Shown here: piece by piece, positions 8,827 to 16,776 of the stretch
Layout: each line of letters starts with the position of its first letter
Numbering within the stretch: the stretch's first letter is position 1
Assembly: GCF_020524495.1 (NCBI RefSeq)
Contig: NZ_JAIVLB010000026.1
Location: forward strand, 1-46,565
DNA length: 46,565 bases
Direction of reading: 5' to 3'
Origin: Bacillus stratosphericus
GTDB taxonomy: Bacteria > Bacillota > Bacilli > Bacillales > Bacillaceae
Translations under genes and position numbers: made by a program
Notes under the pieces: model-generated
What the model was told of the DNA's origin: nothing
Databases searched by the model: none
Seen by the model: the letters and a program-made list of their open reading frames with translations, nothing else

Positions 8827-9990
8827 TTAATGACCTTCAAGCACTTCCGCCGTTCTCCCAAATCGAACACAGAAAAACACGAATAAAATAACGAGGCTGA
8901 CAAGGTAAAGTAAATTCACACCCTCAAACGTTTGAACAAAAAATCCTCCAAGAACCGGACCAAGAATACTCCCTGCACTAAACGCCATACCGCACATCAA
9001 ATTCCCAGCAGGAAGTAGATGCTTTGGCAATAAGTCGGTCATATAACTAATCCCAAGTGAGAATGTAGAGCCTACAGCCATTCCGGCAATAAAGAAACAG
9101 ATCGCAACAGCCAAAACGGATTGAATGAATATACCTGCCAAAAGGAAAAAGATTGATCCGGCGAGTGTGACACATAAAATAATCCGCCGTCTGCCAAACC
9201 GGTCGCTGAGCATCCCGAGAGGAAGCTGAAAGACAATACTCCCAATCGCAAACGCAGGTAAAATAAACGCAACAGCCTCTACGGTCACTCCGCTCCTTAG
9301 TGCATATACAGGGAAGTTACTATTGAGCGTCGTTTCTAAAAAGCCATAGCAAAAAGGCATCATAAAGGCCACCCAGCCAAATTGAAAGGCTTTTTTGAAG
9401 CGCTTTAAACTGTTTGATTGATCTGACGTCTGAACCTCTCCTGTATCTGGATATGTATTTTTTAAAACAAAGACAAGTAGCCAAATACATAAACTAACAG
9501 CACCAGACACAATAAAAGGCAAGGATGGATTGATCTCAATAAGTGGTGTTAAAAAAGGTCCAGCAGCAAAACCGAGTCCAAAGGATAACCCATACAATGA
9601 AATATTTCGCCCGCGATTTCTCGATGACGAAGCATAAGTCACCCACGTCTGTGTAGAGAAATGCAGCATATGATCACCGATCCCGATCATGAGCCGCAGA
9701 AAGAACCAGACGACATAAGATTCGATAAAGACAAAGCTAAACAGGCTTAAAAAGACAGCAGCGCCTCCAATCACAATTAACGGCTTAAAGCCAAACCGAC
9801 GAAGCGGCGCTTCCATAAAAGGGGACACAAGCAGCACGCCGAGATATAAGCCTGTGGCATGCAGTCCGTTTAACGTAGGGGGTGTGCCAGCATGTTCGAA
9901 AATAATGGAAATGACAGGCAGTAACGCTCCCTGTGAAAAACCGGATACAGATACGAGTAAAATTAAAATCATAAAGTGAATTCTCGACAT
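8827..9990 (-). CDS. yfkF: Major facilitator superfamily transporter YfkF
   Basis: 387 residues, twelve hydrophobic segments and a long basic loop in the middle (about 185-205, VQTSDQSNSLKRFKKAF). The second half carries the MFS signature LGMLSDRFGRRRI between segments 8 and 9. The position between yfkH and chaA matches B. subtilis yfkF, a putative drug or metabolite exporter with no known substrate. It diverges from the OsmC-like gene, leaving about 75 bases for two promoters. Confidence 0.88.
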   Translation of the reverse strand: MSRIHFMILILLVSVSGFSQGALLPVISIIFEHAGTPPTLNGLHATGLYLGVLLVSPFMEAPLRRFGFKPLIVIGGAAVFLSLFSFVFIESYVVWFFLRLMIGIGDHMLHFSTQTWVTYASSSRNRGRNISLYGLSFGLGFAAGPFLTPLIEINPSLPFIVSGAVSLCIWLLVFVLKNTYPDTGEVQTSDQSNSLKRFKKAFQFGWVAFMMPFCYGFLETTLNSNFPVYALRSGVTVEAVAFILPAFAIGSIVFQLPLGMLSDRFGRRRIILCVTLAGSIFFLLAGIFIQSVLAVAICFFIAGMAVGSTFSLGISYMTDLLPKHLLPAGNLMCGMAFSAGSILGPVLGGFFVQTFEGVNLLYLVSLVILFVFFCVRFGRTAEVLEGH

Positions 9991-10065
9991 AAGAAGCTCC
10001 TTACAAGTTCATGCTTTCATCGTACAATGGAACAATAGGGGTTTCAATAGAAAGGTGGAAAAGGA

Positions 10066-10443
10066 ATGAAGCTGATATATGAAAATGATCGATGGGTGGC
10101 AAATGCCGATAACGGGCAACTACATATTTCAGGAAAAGAAGAAGCGGGATACCGGCCAAATCAATTGTTCGTCTCAGCCATTGCAGGCTGTTTTGGAGAA
10201 ATGTTCATTCATGTATGCAGAAAAAAACAAATATCCTATCAAGGGCTGACCATCACACCTGAAACGACAAGAGAAGGGGCGGCAAACAAAATCTCCAGAA
10301 TCCACTTACGTATGATCTTTGAAAGCCTTAATACATCTGATGAACAAATAGAAAAAGTGAAGAAGCTTGCGATGAAACATTGTTCCATGGTGCAATCCGT
10401 AAAAGGAAGTATCGACATGACCATATCACACGAACGAATCTAA
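10066..10443 (+). CDS. OsmC/Ohr-family protein
   Basis: 125 residues. Two cysteines occur in family positions, in SAIAGCFGEMFIHV (about residue 46) and MKHCSMVQSV (about 107), the arrangement of peroxide-reducing OsmC/Ohr proteins. An acidic-helix region and a C-terminal beta strand (SIDMTISHERI) complete the fold. It may reduce organic peroxides with thiols; substrate unknown. It lies between yfkF and chaA, where the B. subtilis reference order has no such gene. ATG follows AAAGGTGGAAAAGG. Confidence 0.85.
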   Translation: MKLIYENDRWVANADNGQLHISGKEEAGYRPNQLFVSAIAGCFGEMFIHVCRKKQISYQGLTITPETTREGAANKISRIHLRMIFESLNTSDEQIEKVKKLAMKHCSMVQSVKGSIDMTISHERI

Positions 10444-10508
10444 ATGTATATGATGCCGGCACTCACGAAAGAATAACAGTCAGACATGATGTAAAGGAGA
10501 ATGGCTGT

Positions 10509-11576
10509 ATGAATCGTTTGTTTCTTGTGATTGTCGCGATCGGTGTTCCTCTTTCTGTGATTGGTAGCTTTCTTCATTTCCCGCAAGCCGTCATGTTCGT
10601 CATATATTGTATCGCCATTATTGGTCTTGCTAGTTTTATGGGAAGGGCCACAGAAAGCCTCGCCATCATTGCTGGACCAAGAATCGGTGGACTATTAAAC
10701 GCTACATTTGGAAATGCAGTAGAGTTAATTATTTCATTTTTTGCATTAAAGCAAGGGCTGACTGCCATCGTCCTTGCTTCATTAACCGGCTCTGTCCTCG
10801 GGAATTTACTGCTTGTGGCAGGGCTGTCTTTTTTCGTTGGCGGGTTAAAATTTAAACGGCAAGAGTTCAGTGTCCACGATGCAAGTCATAACTCTGGCTT
10901 GCTCATGTTTGCCATCATTGTGGCGTTTGTTATTCCCGAAGTGTTTTCTGTGGAGATGGCAGAGAAGAGACAATTTGTTTTAAGTATTGGAATTAGCATT
11001 GTGATGATTTTGCTTTATCTCGCAGCGCTTTATTTCAAATTGGTCAGTCACCGCGGTGTCTACGTCACCAAGCAGGAGAGCATGAGCGGTGAATCAGAAG
11101 CGGAAGAAGAAACGCCCGAATGGTCCGGGAAGTTCGCCACAGTGATTTTACTCCTTGCGACCATTGCGGTTGCGTATATTTCAGAGCGGCTCGTTCATAC
11201 ATTTGACACGGTAGGAGAACAGTTCGGCTGGAGTGAGCTGTTTATCGGGGTCATCATTGTCGCTATCGTCGGAAATGCAGCGGAACATGCTTCTGCTGTC
11301 ATCATGGCATATAAAAACAAAATGGATCTGGCGGTTGAAATTGCCTTTGGCTCCACGCTTCAGGTCGCCATGATGGTTGCGCCCATCCTTGTGATCAGCT
11401 CTCTTTTTTTCGACAAGCAGATGCCGCTGATTTTTTCTTTGCCAGAACTGATTGCAATGGCATCCTCTGTTTTACTGACGGTCATTATCTCGAATGATGG
11501 TGATACGAACTGGTTTGAAGGCGCAACATTACTCGCTGCTTATTTTATTATAGCAATTGGATTTTTCCTTTTATAA
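10509..11576 (+). CDS. chaA: Calcium/proton antiporter ChaA (YfkE)
   Basis: 355 residues, eleven hydrophobic segments in two homologous halves separated by an acidic loop (SGESEAEEETPE). Each half has the cation-exchanger alpha repeat with the essential glutamate: GGLLNATFGNAVELIISFF and VAIVGNAAEHASAVIMAY. Such proteins export calcium from the cytoplasm in exchange for protons; the B. subtilis orthologue is YfkE/ChaA. The start at 10509 has GGAG nine bases upstream; longer frames extend back into the OsmC-like gene and are not supported. Confidence 0.95.
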   Translation: MNRLFLVIVAIGVPLSVIGSFLHFPQAVMFVIYCIAIIGLASFMGRATESLAIIAGPRIGGLLNATFGNAVELIISFFALKQGLTAIVLASLTGSVLGNLLLVAGLSFFVGGLKFKRQEFSVHDASHNSGLLMFAIIVAFVIPEVFSVEMAEKRQFVLSIGISIVMILLYLAALYFKLVSHRGVYVTKQESMSGESEAEEETPEWSGKFATVILLLATIAVAYISERLVHTFDTVGEQFGWSELFIGVIIVAIVGNAAEHASAVIMAYKNKMDLAVEIAFGSTLQVAMMVAPILVISSLFFDKQMPLIFSLPELIAMASSVLLTVIISNDGDTNWFEGATLLAAYFIIAIGFFLL

Positions 11577-11643
11577 TCTTTTGTGGATAAGGGACGTCTT
11601 TGCGGAAAATACTATGAAAAAATGAATGAGAAAGAGTGATGAT

Positions 11644-12426
11644 ATGAAAAAGATACCCCGCATCATGTTTGTAGTTCTCTTATCCTTAAGTTTTCTATAC
11701 AGCTTTCCTGCAGAGGCGGCAAAGCCATTTAAGGTACCATCTTCTGTCGCCAGTATCTCAAAGGAAAATACGTATCCAAACGCGTCACAGGATCAGCCGC
11801 TGCTCCAGCCGAGTGAGCTGACAGCCGAATTATTTAAAACAACGAATGTACCGATTGAAAATACACATTTGATTAAAATGCTGAATGAATCCAGCATCTC
11901 AGGTACTCCACTAGCTGTTGGATACCGGGCGACCATTTTCCTCGGAAGGTGGGCACTAAGCTACGATTCAAACGAAACAGTCGCCAACTGGGAATATAAA
12001 AAAGTGAACACCAATCACATTGATAACAGAGGCGGCAACAAAACAACAATTGGTAAATATGTCCAAAACCAGCAAGTAAAAGTGAGCGGTGGACTTACAG
12101 CGAAAGTACCAAACCCAGAAGATGTGAAATCATTGATGATGCAAAAAGCCATTCAAAAAACAAAGCTGCCCCTAGCGTTTGACACAGTGATTGGCGCAGG
12201 AACAAAACGAGATCAGTCATACCATGTGTCCCCGAAAAAAGCAGCATCCTTGCATGCCTACGCTCCAGCCATTAATGAAAAAGGGAAGGTCACATACGGT
12301 GAAGTGTACCTTGTGCTAAAAGGAAATAAACGAAAACTCGTCGTGAAAAACGTGACCTCACAAGGAATTGGCGCATGGATTCCTGTTCAAGATCACCTAA
12401 CGTTTGGGTTTCAAGGGATGAATTAA
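11644..12426 (+). CDS. yfkD: YfkD-family secreted protein
   Basis: 260 residues with a signal peptide (MKKIPRIMFVVLLSLSFL..., cleavage near AEAAKP). The rest is soluble and rich in beta-prone segments; no catalytic motif is recognised. It matches the YfkD family of Bacillus by position and length. Start: ATG at 11644 after AAAGAGTGATG is better spaced than ATG at 11626. It ends just before a strong bidirectional terminator. Function unknown. Confidence 0.9.
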   Translation: MKKIPRIMFVVLLSLSFLYSFPAEAAKPFKVPSSVASISKENTYPNASQDQPLLQPSELTAELFKTTNVPIENTHLIKMLNESSISGTPLAVGYRATIFLGRWALSYDSNETVANWEYKKVNTNHIDNRGGNKTTIGKYVQNQQVKVSGGLTAKVPNPEDVKSLMMQKAIQKTKLPLAFDTVIGAGTKRDQSYHVSPKKAASLHAYAPAINEKGKVTYGEVYLVLKGNKRKLVVKNVTSQGIGAWIPVQDHLTFGFQGMN

Positions 12427-12433
12427 CATAATA

Positions 12434-12466
12434 AAACCCCCTCTTTCACTATAGAAGAGGGGGTTT
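12434..12466. terminator. Strong bidirectional terminator
   Basis: Stem AAACCCCCTCTT (12434-12445) / AAGAGGGGGTTT (12455-12466). It serves yfkD on the plus strand. The stop codon of the minus-strand SpoIIM-like gene lies at its right edge, so the bacteriocin insertion abuts it exactly. Confidence 0.85.
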
Positions 12467-13031
12467 AATTTGTCGTAAAGTTATTAATGTCAGGCGTGAT
12501 ATAAAACTCTATGATGGCCGAGAAAAATAATAGTATAGTTACTAGCACAAGCCCTGTACAAGTAATTTTACATATATTTTTAAAATTTATTTTCTTCTTT
12601 TTACCAAACAATAAAAGGATGGCCTCTTTCAGAAGGATAAAACCAATACCACCAGAAATCATAATAGCCATCAATTCGCTTATACCATGAGGTAAGATGA
12701 GAAGTAATGATTGTAAAGGATGCATTAAATACGGAATCGAAATTTTAAAAGCTCCACCAATCATTAATCCATTGATAAACAATATGTATACTCTAGATAA
12801 ACCAAAAGTAACCATTCCAACTATCATCATGATACATATAGATAAATTTTGAAAGAAATAATCAAAAAAATGACGTTGATCATTTATTCTAACAATATCC
12901 TCTGAATAATCTCCGTTTGTCATATAAAATCCCATGACCATTCCAATTGTTATGAAGAAAATAGAAGGTAAAATAAGCACTTTTAAAGCATGGTAAAAAT
13001 CTTTTAAGTAACTCTTAATTGCTTTACTCAT
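12465..13031 (-). CDS. SpoIIM/DUF95 membrane protein of the bacteriocin cluster
   Basis: 188 residues, five to six hydrophobic segments. The stretch LLILPHGISELMAIMISGG matches the hallmark HG..E region of the SpoIIM/DUF95 family. DUF95 proteins are a standard component of circular-bacteriocin operons, where they are needed for production or secretion. Start ATG overlaps the end of the ATPase fragment (ATGAGTAA), showing translational coupling. It is the only undamaged gene of the cluster and is much richer in A+T than its neighbours, consistent with transfer. Confidence 0.8.
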   Translation of the reverse strand: MSKAIKSYLKDFYHALKVLILPSIFFITIGMVMGFYMTNGDYSEDIVRINDQRHFFDYFFQNLSICIMMIVGMVTFGLSRVYILFINGLMIGGAFKISIPYLMHPLQSLLLILPHGISELMAIMISGGIGFILLKEAILLLFGKKKKINFKNICKITCTGLVLVTILLFFSAIIEFYITPDINNFTTN

Positions 13032-13420
13032 CAGTAAACAGCTCTTTTAAATTTTCTGTCGTCACGTTTGTTAATTGCTGATTCCGAAGAAGATATGTAG
13101 AGTGACTGAGCTCTTCAACAAAATCTAAAGTATGTGATGAAAAAAGCACACTTCCAAATTGAAGAAATTCTTTTAGCTTCTGAACTAATTTAATACAACT
13201 AGATGGATCTAGCCCATTAAAGGGTTCATCTAAAATAAGTAATCGAGGTTTTAATAAAAGAGCAAGTGAAATAGCTAATTTCATTTTTAATTCCTTTAGA
13301 ATAGTCTCTAATTAATTTGTTGGACAGGTAGTCAAGTTCAAAGAATGAAAGCATAGTATTGACTTCTGTTGAGTCTAACTTTTTGTTGTAGAGTCTAGAA
13401 ACAAAATTGATACAACTCGT
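13024..13420 (-). pseudogene. ABC transporter ATPase, C-terminal half, frameshifted
   Basis: The remnant begins about RLYNKKLDSTEVNTMLSFF and contains the signature motif region DYSKG, a frameshift near 13285, then KLAISLALLLKPRLL, Walker B plus D-loop LLILDEPFNGLDP and the H-loop SSHTLD. The N-terminal half with Walker A is absent, so ATP cannot be bound. It is joined directly to the permease fragment upstream, which implies an internal deletion. It overlaps the DUF95 gene by eight bases. Confidence 0.82.
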
Positions 13421-13739
13421 GAAAAGAAAGTGGTGATACAATTAATAATTTCAGGTCATTTTTTGTAGATGTTTTATAAACAGTATTTGTAATGGATTGC
13501 TGAATTCCTGTTAATAAAAAAGTAATGATGAAGAAAGTTGATATGTAAAAGATCTCGTTATGTGAAAATAAATGATTGGTATATAATTGAGTCATTATAG
13601 TGGTAAAAACTGCGCTGAATAAAAGAATGACGGATAGAGCGACATAAACAAATAAGTCATTCTTTATTTTTAATTTTGGAAGTCGATAGTAAAAAAAAGA
13701 TTTTTGTCTAAAATAAATATATGTTAGTACATTTCTCAT
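13395..13739 (-). pseudogene. ABC-type permease fragment
   Basis: 114 residues with two or three hydrophobic segments (LFVYVALSVILLFSAVF, FYISTFFIITFLLTGI) after a basic N-terminus (FRQKSFFYYRLPKLKIK). It ends in KNDLKLLIVSPLSFHELY, which looks like the start of the conserved permease region (LLxxPLS...), then breaks off against the ATPase remnant. A normal permease of this type would be 400 or more residues. Probably the membrane part of the bacteriocin exporter or immunity transporter. Confidence 0.65.
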
Positions 13740-13757
13740 TAGAAAAATGATTCTCCT

Positions 13758-14320
13758 TTATCTAAAAATATGAGTTATATCACTTCCGAAAAATATAATA
13801 CATACCTCAATGATGACGAAAATTATCGCAATAGCAATTAATTTTTTTATTTTCATGTTGATTAGTACATGAAATCCACATATTAACAACATATATCTCC
13901 AGATATTAAAGGGATTTATGATAAAGATGGCAAGGGCTATTAGAAAATGATCATACTGAGATATATTGGTGTTATCTAAAAATGGAAAGAATAAAAGGCT
14001 GATGGCAAAAAAGGTTTTTGGCATTTGACTAAATCCATAAATTGAAATGGTCGTTTTGAAACTGATTTCTCTATCTAACATAAAAGTATTTAATAACAAA
14101 TAGATGGTAAAAGAAGTAATGAAAAAAGTCATTAATGAAAAACAACTCATACCTAAAGCTATTAAATATAACCACTTGCTTTCCACATGTTCAAAGCGTT
14201 CAAAAATGACTTGAATATAAAGTAAGGGTATTAAAGCAGAAAATAATAATGGAAGAGCTGTTTTTTATTAAGAGAGTACATCAATTCTAATGGCTGATAA
14301 AAAATCTTGAAAAATCTCAT
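13758..14320 (-). pseudogene. Yip1-like polytopic membrane protein, frameshifted
   Basis: An N-terminal piece MRFFKIFYQPLELMYSLNKK (start 14320) and a long C-terminal frame (ALPLLFSALIPLLYIQVIFE... to 13758) are continuous in content but differ by one base. The break lies at a run of six A on the minus strand (14271-14276). Restored, it would be about 187 residues with five membrane segments, of the size and style of Yip1-domain proteins. It follows the bacteriocin gene and precedes the transporter remnants, so a role in secretion or immunity is likely. Could be a sequencing error. Confidence 0.65.
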
Positions 14321-14343
14321 AACGTAAGAACAACCTTTCATTA

Positions 14344-14372
14344 AAAGAGGAGAGAATCCTCTCCTCTTTGTT
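14344..14372. terminator. Hairpin after the bacteriocin gene
   Basis: Stem GAGGAGAG / CTCTCCTC with a short AATC loop, then TTTTAAT on the minus strand. It sits between the precursor gene and the downstream operon, the usual place for an attenuating terminator that gives high precursor and low accessory expression. Confidence 0.6.
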
Positions 14373-14384
14373 AAATCTAGTATA

Positions 14385-14581
14385 CTACCAGTTTATTGCC
14401 TGTTTTACTCCCCACTTTGCTACAGCACCTCTAATAATTGGGTAAGCAATTGCTCCCCAGCCATACGTAGCACCAGCAAGTCCTATTATCGTTAGAATTC
14501 CTAAACCATTATTTACAGCATTAACTATTTCCGTTGCTGTTCCAATAGTTAAAAAAATTTCGTGGCTACTTCAAATATCAA
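14385..14581 (-). pseudogene. Circular bacteriocin precursor (carnocyclin/uberolysin type), frameshifted
   Basis: After an AAAGGGGGTG site a TTG start opens MIFEVATKFF and then meets TAA at a run of seven T (14551-14557). One base out of phase the text continues LTI, GTATEIVNAVNNGLGILT, IIGLAGATYGWGAIAYPI, IRGAVAKWGVKQAINW and stops. This matches the plan of circular bacteriocins: a leader of a few residues, an alpha-helical hydrophobic core, GTAxxIV near the N-terminus and a terminal aromatic residue. I recall carnocyclin A as GTAEKVVSLINAGL...AIAKQGIKKAIQL, clearly similar. With eight (or five) T the product would be 65 (or 64) residues. True frameshift, slippage site or read error cannot be told apart here. 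Confidence 0.75.
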
Positions 14582-14596
14582 CGTCTACACCCCCTT

Positions 14597-14749
14597 TCAT
14601 GACTTTTTGTCCTTTTTGTTTCTTACCTCACTTCTATAAAAGTCAATAACATTAAATAATAACCAAGCAAGGAAAATGAAATAGATAATTTTTGTAAAGT
14701 GAGAGAAGTTGTTAAAGATAAACCCCATAGAAATAAATGGTATGATCAT
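14597..14749 (-). CDS. Small hydrophobic protein upstream of the bacteriocin gene
   Basis: From the ATG at 14749 the frame gives 50 residues with one or two membrane segments (MIIPFISMGFIFNNF, IIYFIFLAWLLFNVIDFY) and a basic tail RNKKDKKS. The frame stays open upstream to about 14795, adding VIIFKIWWKQYFGF after an AGGTGG site, but contains no ATG, GTG or TTG there. An ATT start or a small lesion is possible. The stop TGA is 16 bases before the bacteriocin start. Circular-bacteriocin operons often hold such a short basic membrane peptide as immunity protein; that role is inference. Confidence 0.55.
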   Translation of the reverse strand: MIIPFISMGFIFNNFSHFTKIIYFIFLAWLLFNVIDFYRSEVRNKKDKKS

Positions 14750-14840
14750 AAATCCAAAATATTGTTTCCACCATATTTTAAAAATAATAACACCACCTAA
14801 CTTTTATATATAAAATTATGTATTATTTCTCGTAATCACT

Positions 14841-14869
14841 ATAATACAACTAGACAAAGGAGTTGCAAA
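14841..14869 (-). promoter_or_regulatory. Sigma-A promoter of the bacteriocin cluster
   Basis: On the minus strand TTTGCA (14864-14869) and TATTAT (14841-14846) are 17 bases apart, just upstream of the small membrane ORF and the bacteriocin gene. No regulator gene is present beside it. Confidence 0.55.
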
Positions 14870-14991
14870 CCTTTTTTTGTTAAATTTTACATAATAATAG
14901 AATATTTAACTTTACTCTATTAAGATACGCTTTTCCTAATTTGAATATAAAGTTTTGCTTTCAAAAGATATTATGAGTTTTAAATAAAAAA

Positions 14992-15031
14992 GCCATAACA
15001 TAAGTTTATTTAAATAAACTTATGTTATGGC
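14992..15031 (-). terminator. Terminator of yeeN: 40-bp perfect palindrome
   Basis: GCCATAACATAAGTTTATTT is followed immediately by its exact reverse complement, a 20-bp stem with no spare loop, then TTTTTTATTT on the minus strand. It lies 12 bases after the yeeN stop. Ordinary Bacillus terminators are shorter. Confidence 0.8.
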
Positions 15032-15042
15032 AAAATTTCCTT

Positions 15043-15762
15043 TTATTCCCCTAAATCCACATTATGATAAACCTGCTGCACGTCTTCAAGCTCTTCTAAT
15101 ACATCGATTAGCTTCTCAAATTGTGCTTTAGAATCATCATCTAATGTCACTTCGTTTTGCGGAAGCATGGTGATTTCAGCGACGGTGAATTCTTCGACAC
15201 CGGATTGTTTAAATGCTTCTTGCACTTGATGGAATTGATCTGGTTCAGCGTATACAATCACTGTTTCATCTTCTTCCATGATGTCACGTACATCAATGTC
15301 TGCTTCCATTAAAAGCTCAAGCGTTTCCTCTTCGCTTTTGCCTTCGACACCGATGACAGCGGTTTGATCAAACATGTAAGCAACAGATCCACTCACTCCC
15401 ATGTTTCCGCTGTTTTTCCCAAATGCGGCACGAACATCCGAAGCTGTGCGGTTCACGTTATTGGTGAGTGCATCGACAATCACCATAGAACCGTTTGGAC
15501 CAAATCCTTCATAGCGCAGCTCATCAAAGTTCTCTTCTGAACCACCTTTGGCTTTTTCAATGGCACGGTCCACAATGTGTTTTGGGACACTATATGTTTT
15601 GGCACGTTCTAGGACAAAGCGTAGTGCCTGGTTTGATTCTGGGTTTGGCTCACCTTGCTTGGCAGCCACATAGATTTCACGCCCGAATTTTGCGTAAATA
15701 CGACTTGTGTTGGCATCCTTTGATGCTTTCTTTTCTTTAATGTTGTTCCACTTACGACCCAT
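15043..15762 (-). CDS. yeeN: YebC/PmpR-family DNA-binding or translation factor YeeN
   Basis: 239 residues starting [19 protein letters not shown], the hallmark of the YeeN branch of the YebC family (B. subtilis YeeN about 240 residues). Other family stretches: [46 protein letters not shown] and the tail [12 protein letters not shown]. The family was annotated as transcriptional regulators; YebC-type proteins have more recently been linked to translation of proline stretches. The ATG at 15762 has AAAGAGAGTG upstream. In B. subtilis yeeN is elsewhere, so its place here is a rearrangement or insertion. Confidence 0.93.
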   Translation of the reverse strand: MGRKWNNIKEKKASKDANTSRIYAKFGREIYVAAKQGEPNPESNQALRFVLERAKTYSVPKHIVDRAIEKAKGGSEENFDELRYEGFGPNGSMVIVDALTNNVNRTASDVRAAFGKNSGNMGVSGSVAYMFDQTAVIGVEGKSEEETLELLMEADIDVRDIMEEDETVIVYAEPDQFHQVQEAFKQSGVEEFTVAEITMLPQNEVTLDDDSKAQFEKLIDVLEELEDVQQVYHNVDLGE

Positions 15763-15923
15763 CTTATTCACTCTCTTTCTTAGTAAATACACAGTATGAG
15801 GGTCCCCATGCTGCATGACATCACTCTGCTTTCTATTATACATGAATCAGTCAAGGGGATAGAAGTAAGAGGGCTGAAATGACGAGAATTCCTTAGCTGA
15901 TGTGCTCAAGCTGTTCAAGCGTC

Positions 15924-16769
15924 TCATGCTTCTTTATTTGCAGGCTGGGGATAAACGAGATCTTCAAGCAATTTGACATCGTGATGATGAAGTTGTTTGA
16001 TCATTTCTTTACGCACAGCGAGGGCAGCGTCGAAGTATTTTTCATCTTCGACCATTCCTTTCACTGTGATTTCAATCCCTCGATTGAGTTGATTGAGGCC
16101 CATAATTCCATGAACCTGAAATGGTTCGATCGCGTTTTGGAATTCATCTTTTTTAAGAAAATCTTGATGCATTTGATTCAACTGATCACAAGCTGATTCG
16201 AGCGCTTGAAAGGCGATGTCCGGGTTCTGATTTGCACTAATTAACACAGACTCTGTAATACGCATGTAATGCATGTTGTAGTTTTGAATTTGCCGGATGT
16301 CTCCATTAGAAATGGTTAACAGTTTGCCACTCCATTCTCTAATTTGCAGAGAGCGAAGACCAATTTCTTCAATGGTTCCATTAAAGAGATTATTCACAGT
16401 CACATAGTCACCTTTATGAATCTGGCGTTCATAGATCAGAAAGATACCTGCTAAAATATCGCGAATCAGCGTTTGGGCGCCAAATCCGATAACGATCCCG
16501 GCAACACCAGCTCCCGCTAGGATTTTTCCAAAGTCATGAAAGAAGAGAGAAATGACATACAGAACAAAGCAAATAGAAGCTGTGTACTTGGTGACAGATT
16601 TGATCAAGCTTTCAATCGTTTTCTTCTTCTTATCTTCAATAAATTCTGTTCGTTTAAAGAAAATCTGAAGGGCTTTATTAATCATAAAGACGGCAAGCCA
16701 AAGAATGAGTCCAACAAGTAGAATCTCAATGTATTTGTTCTTGACCACTGACAGAAATGTATCGTCCAT
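15924..16769 (-). CDS. yfkC: MscS-family mechanosensitive channel YfkC
   Basis: 281 residues, same length as B. subtilis YfkC. Three N-terminal membrane segments, the pore-lining helix region IVIGFGAQTLIRDILAGIFL (near 100-120) and the cytoplasmic beta domain with VNNLFNGTIEEIGLRSLQIREWSG, then a mixed C-terminal domain. MscS channels open under membrane tension to release solutes at hypo-osmotic shock. It starts eight bases after yfkAB ends, so the two form an operon. Confidence 0.92.
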   Translation of the reverse strand: MDDTFLSVVKNKYIEILLVGLILWLAVFMINKALQIFFKRTEFIEDKKKKTIESLIKSVTKYTASICFVLYVISLFFHDFGKILAGAGVAGIVIGFGAQTLIRDILAGIFLIYERQIHKGDYVTVNNLFNGTIEEIGLRSLQIREWSGKLLTISNGDIRQIQNYNMHYMRITESVLISANQNPDIAFQALESACDQLNQMHQDFLKKDEFQNAIEPFQVHGIMGLNQLNRGIEITVKGMVEDEKYFDAALAVRKEMIKQLHHHDVKLLEDLVYPQPANKEA

Positions 16770-16776
16770 TTATCGG

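Noticed and set aside
15495-15740. 81-codon plus-strand frame in yeeN
   Set aside because: Antisense shadow; high His/Trp content is unlike real genes.
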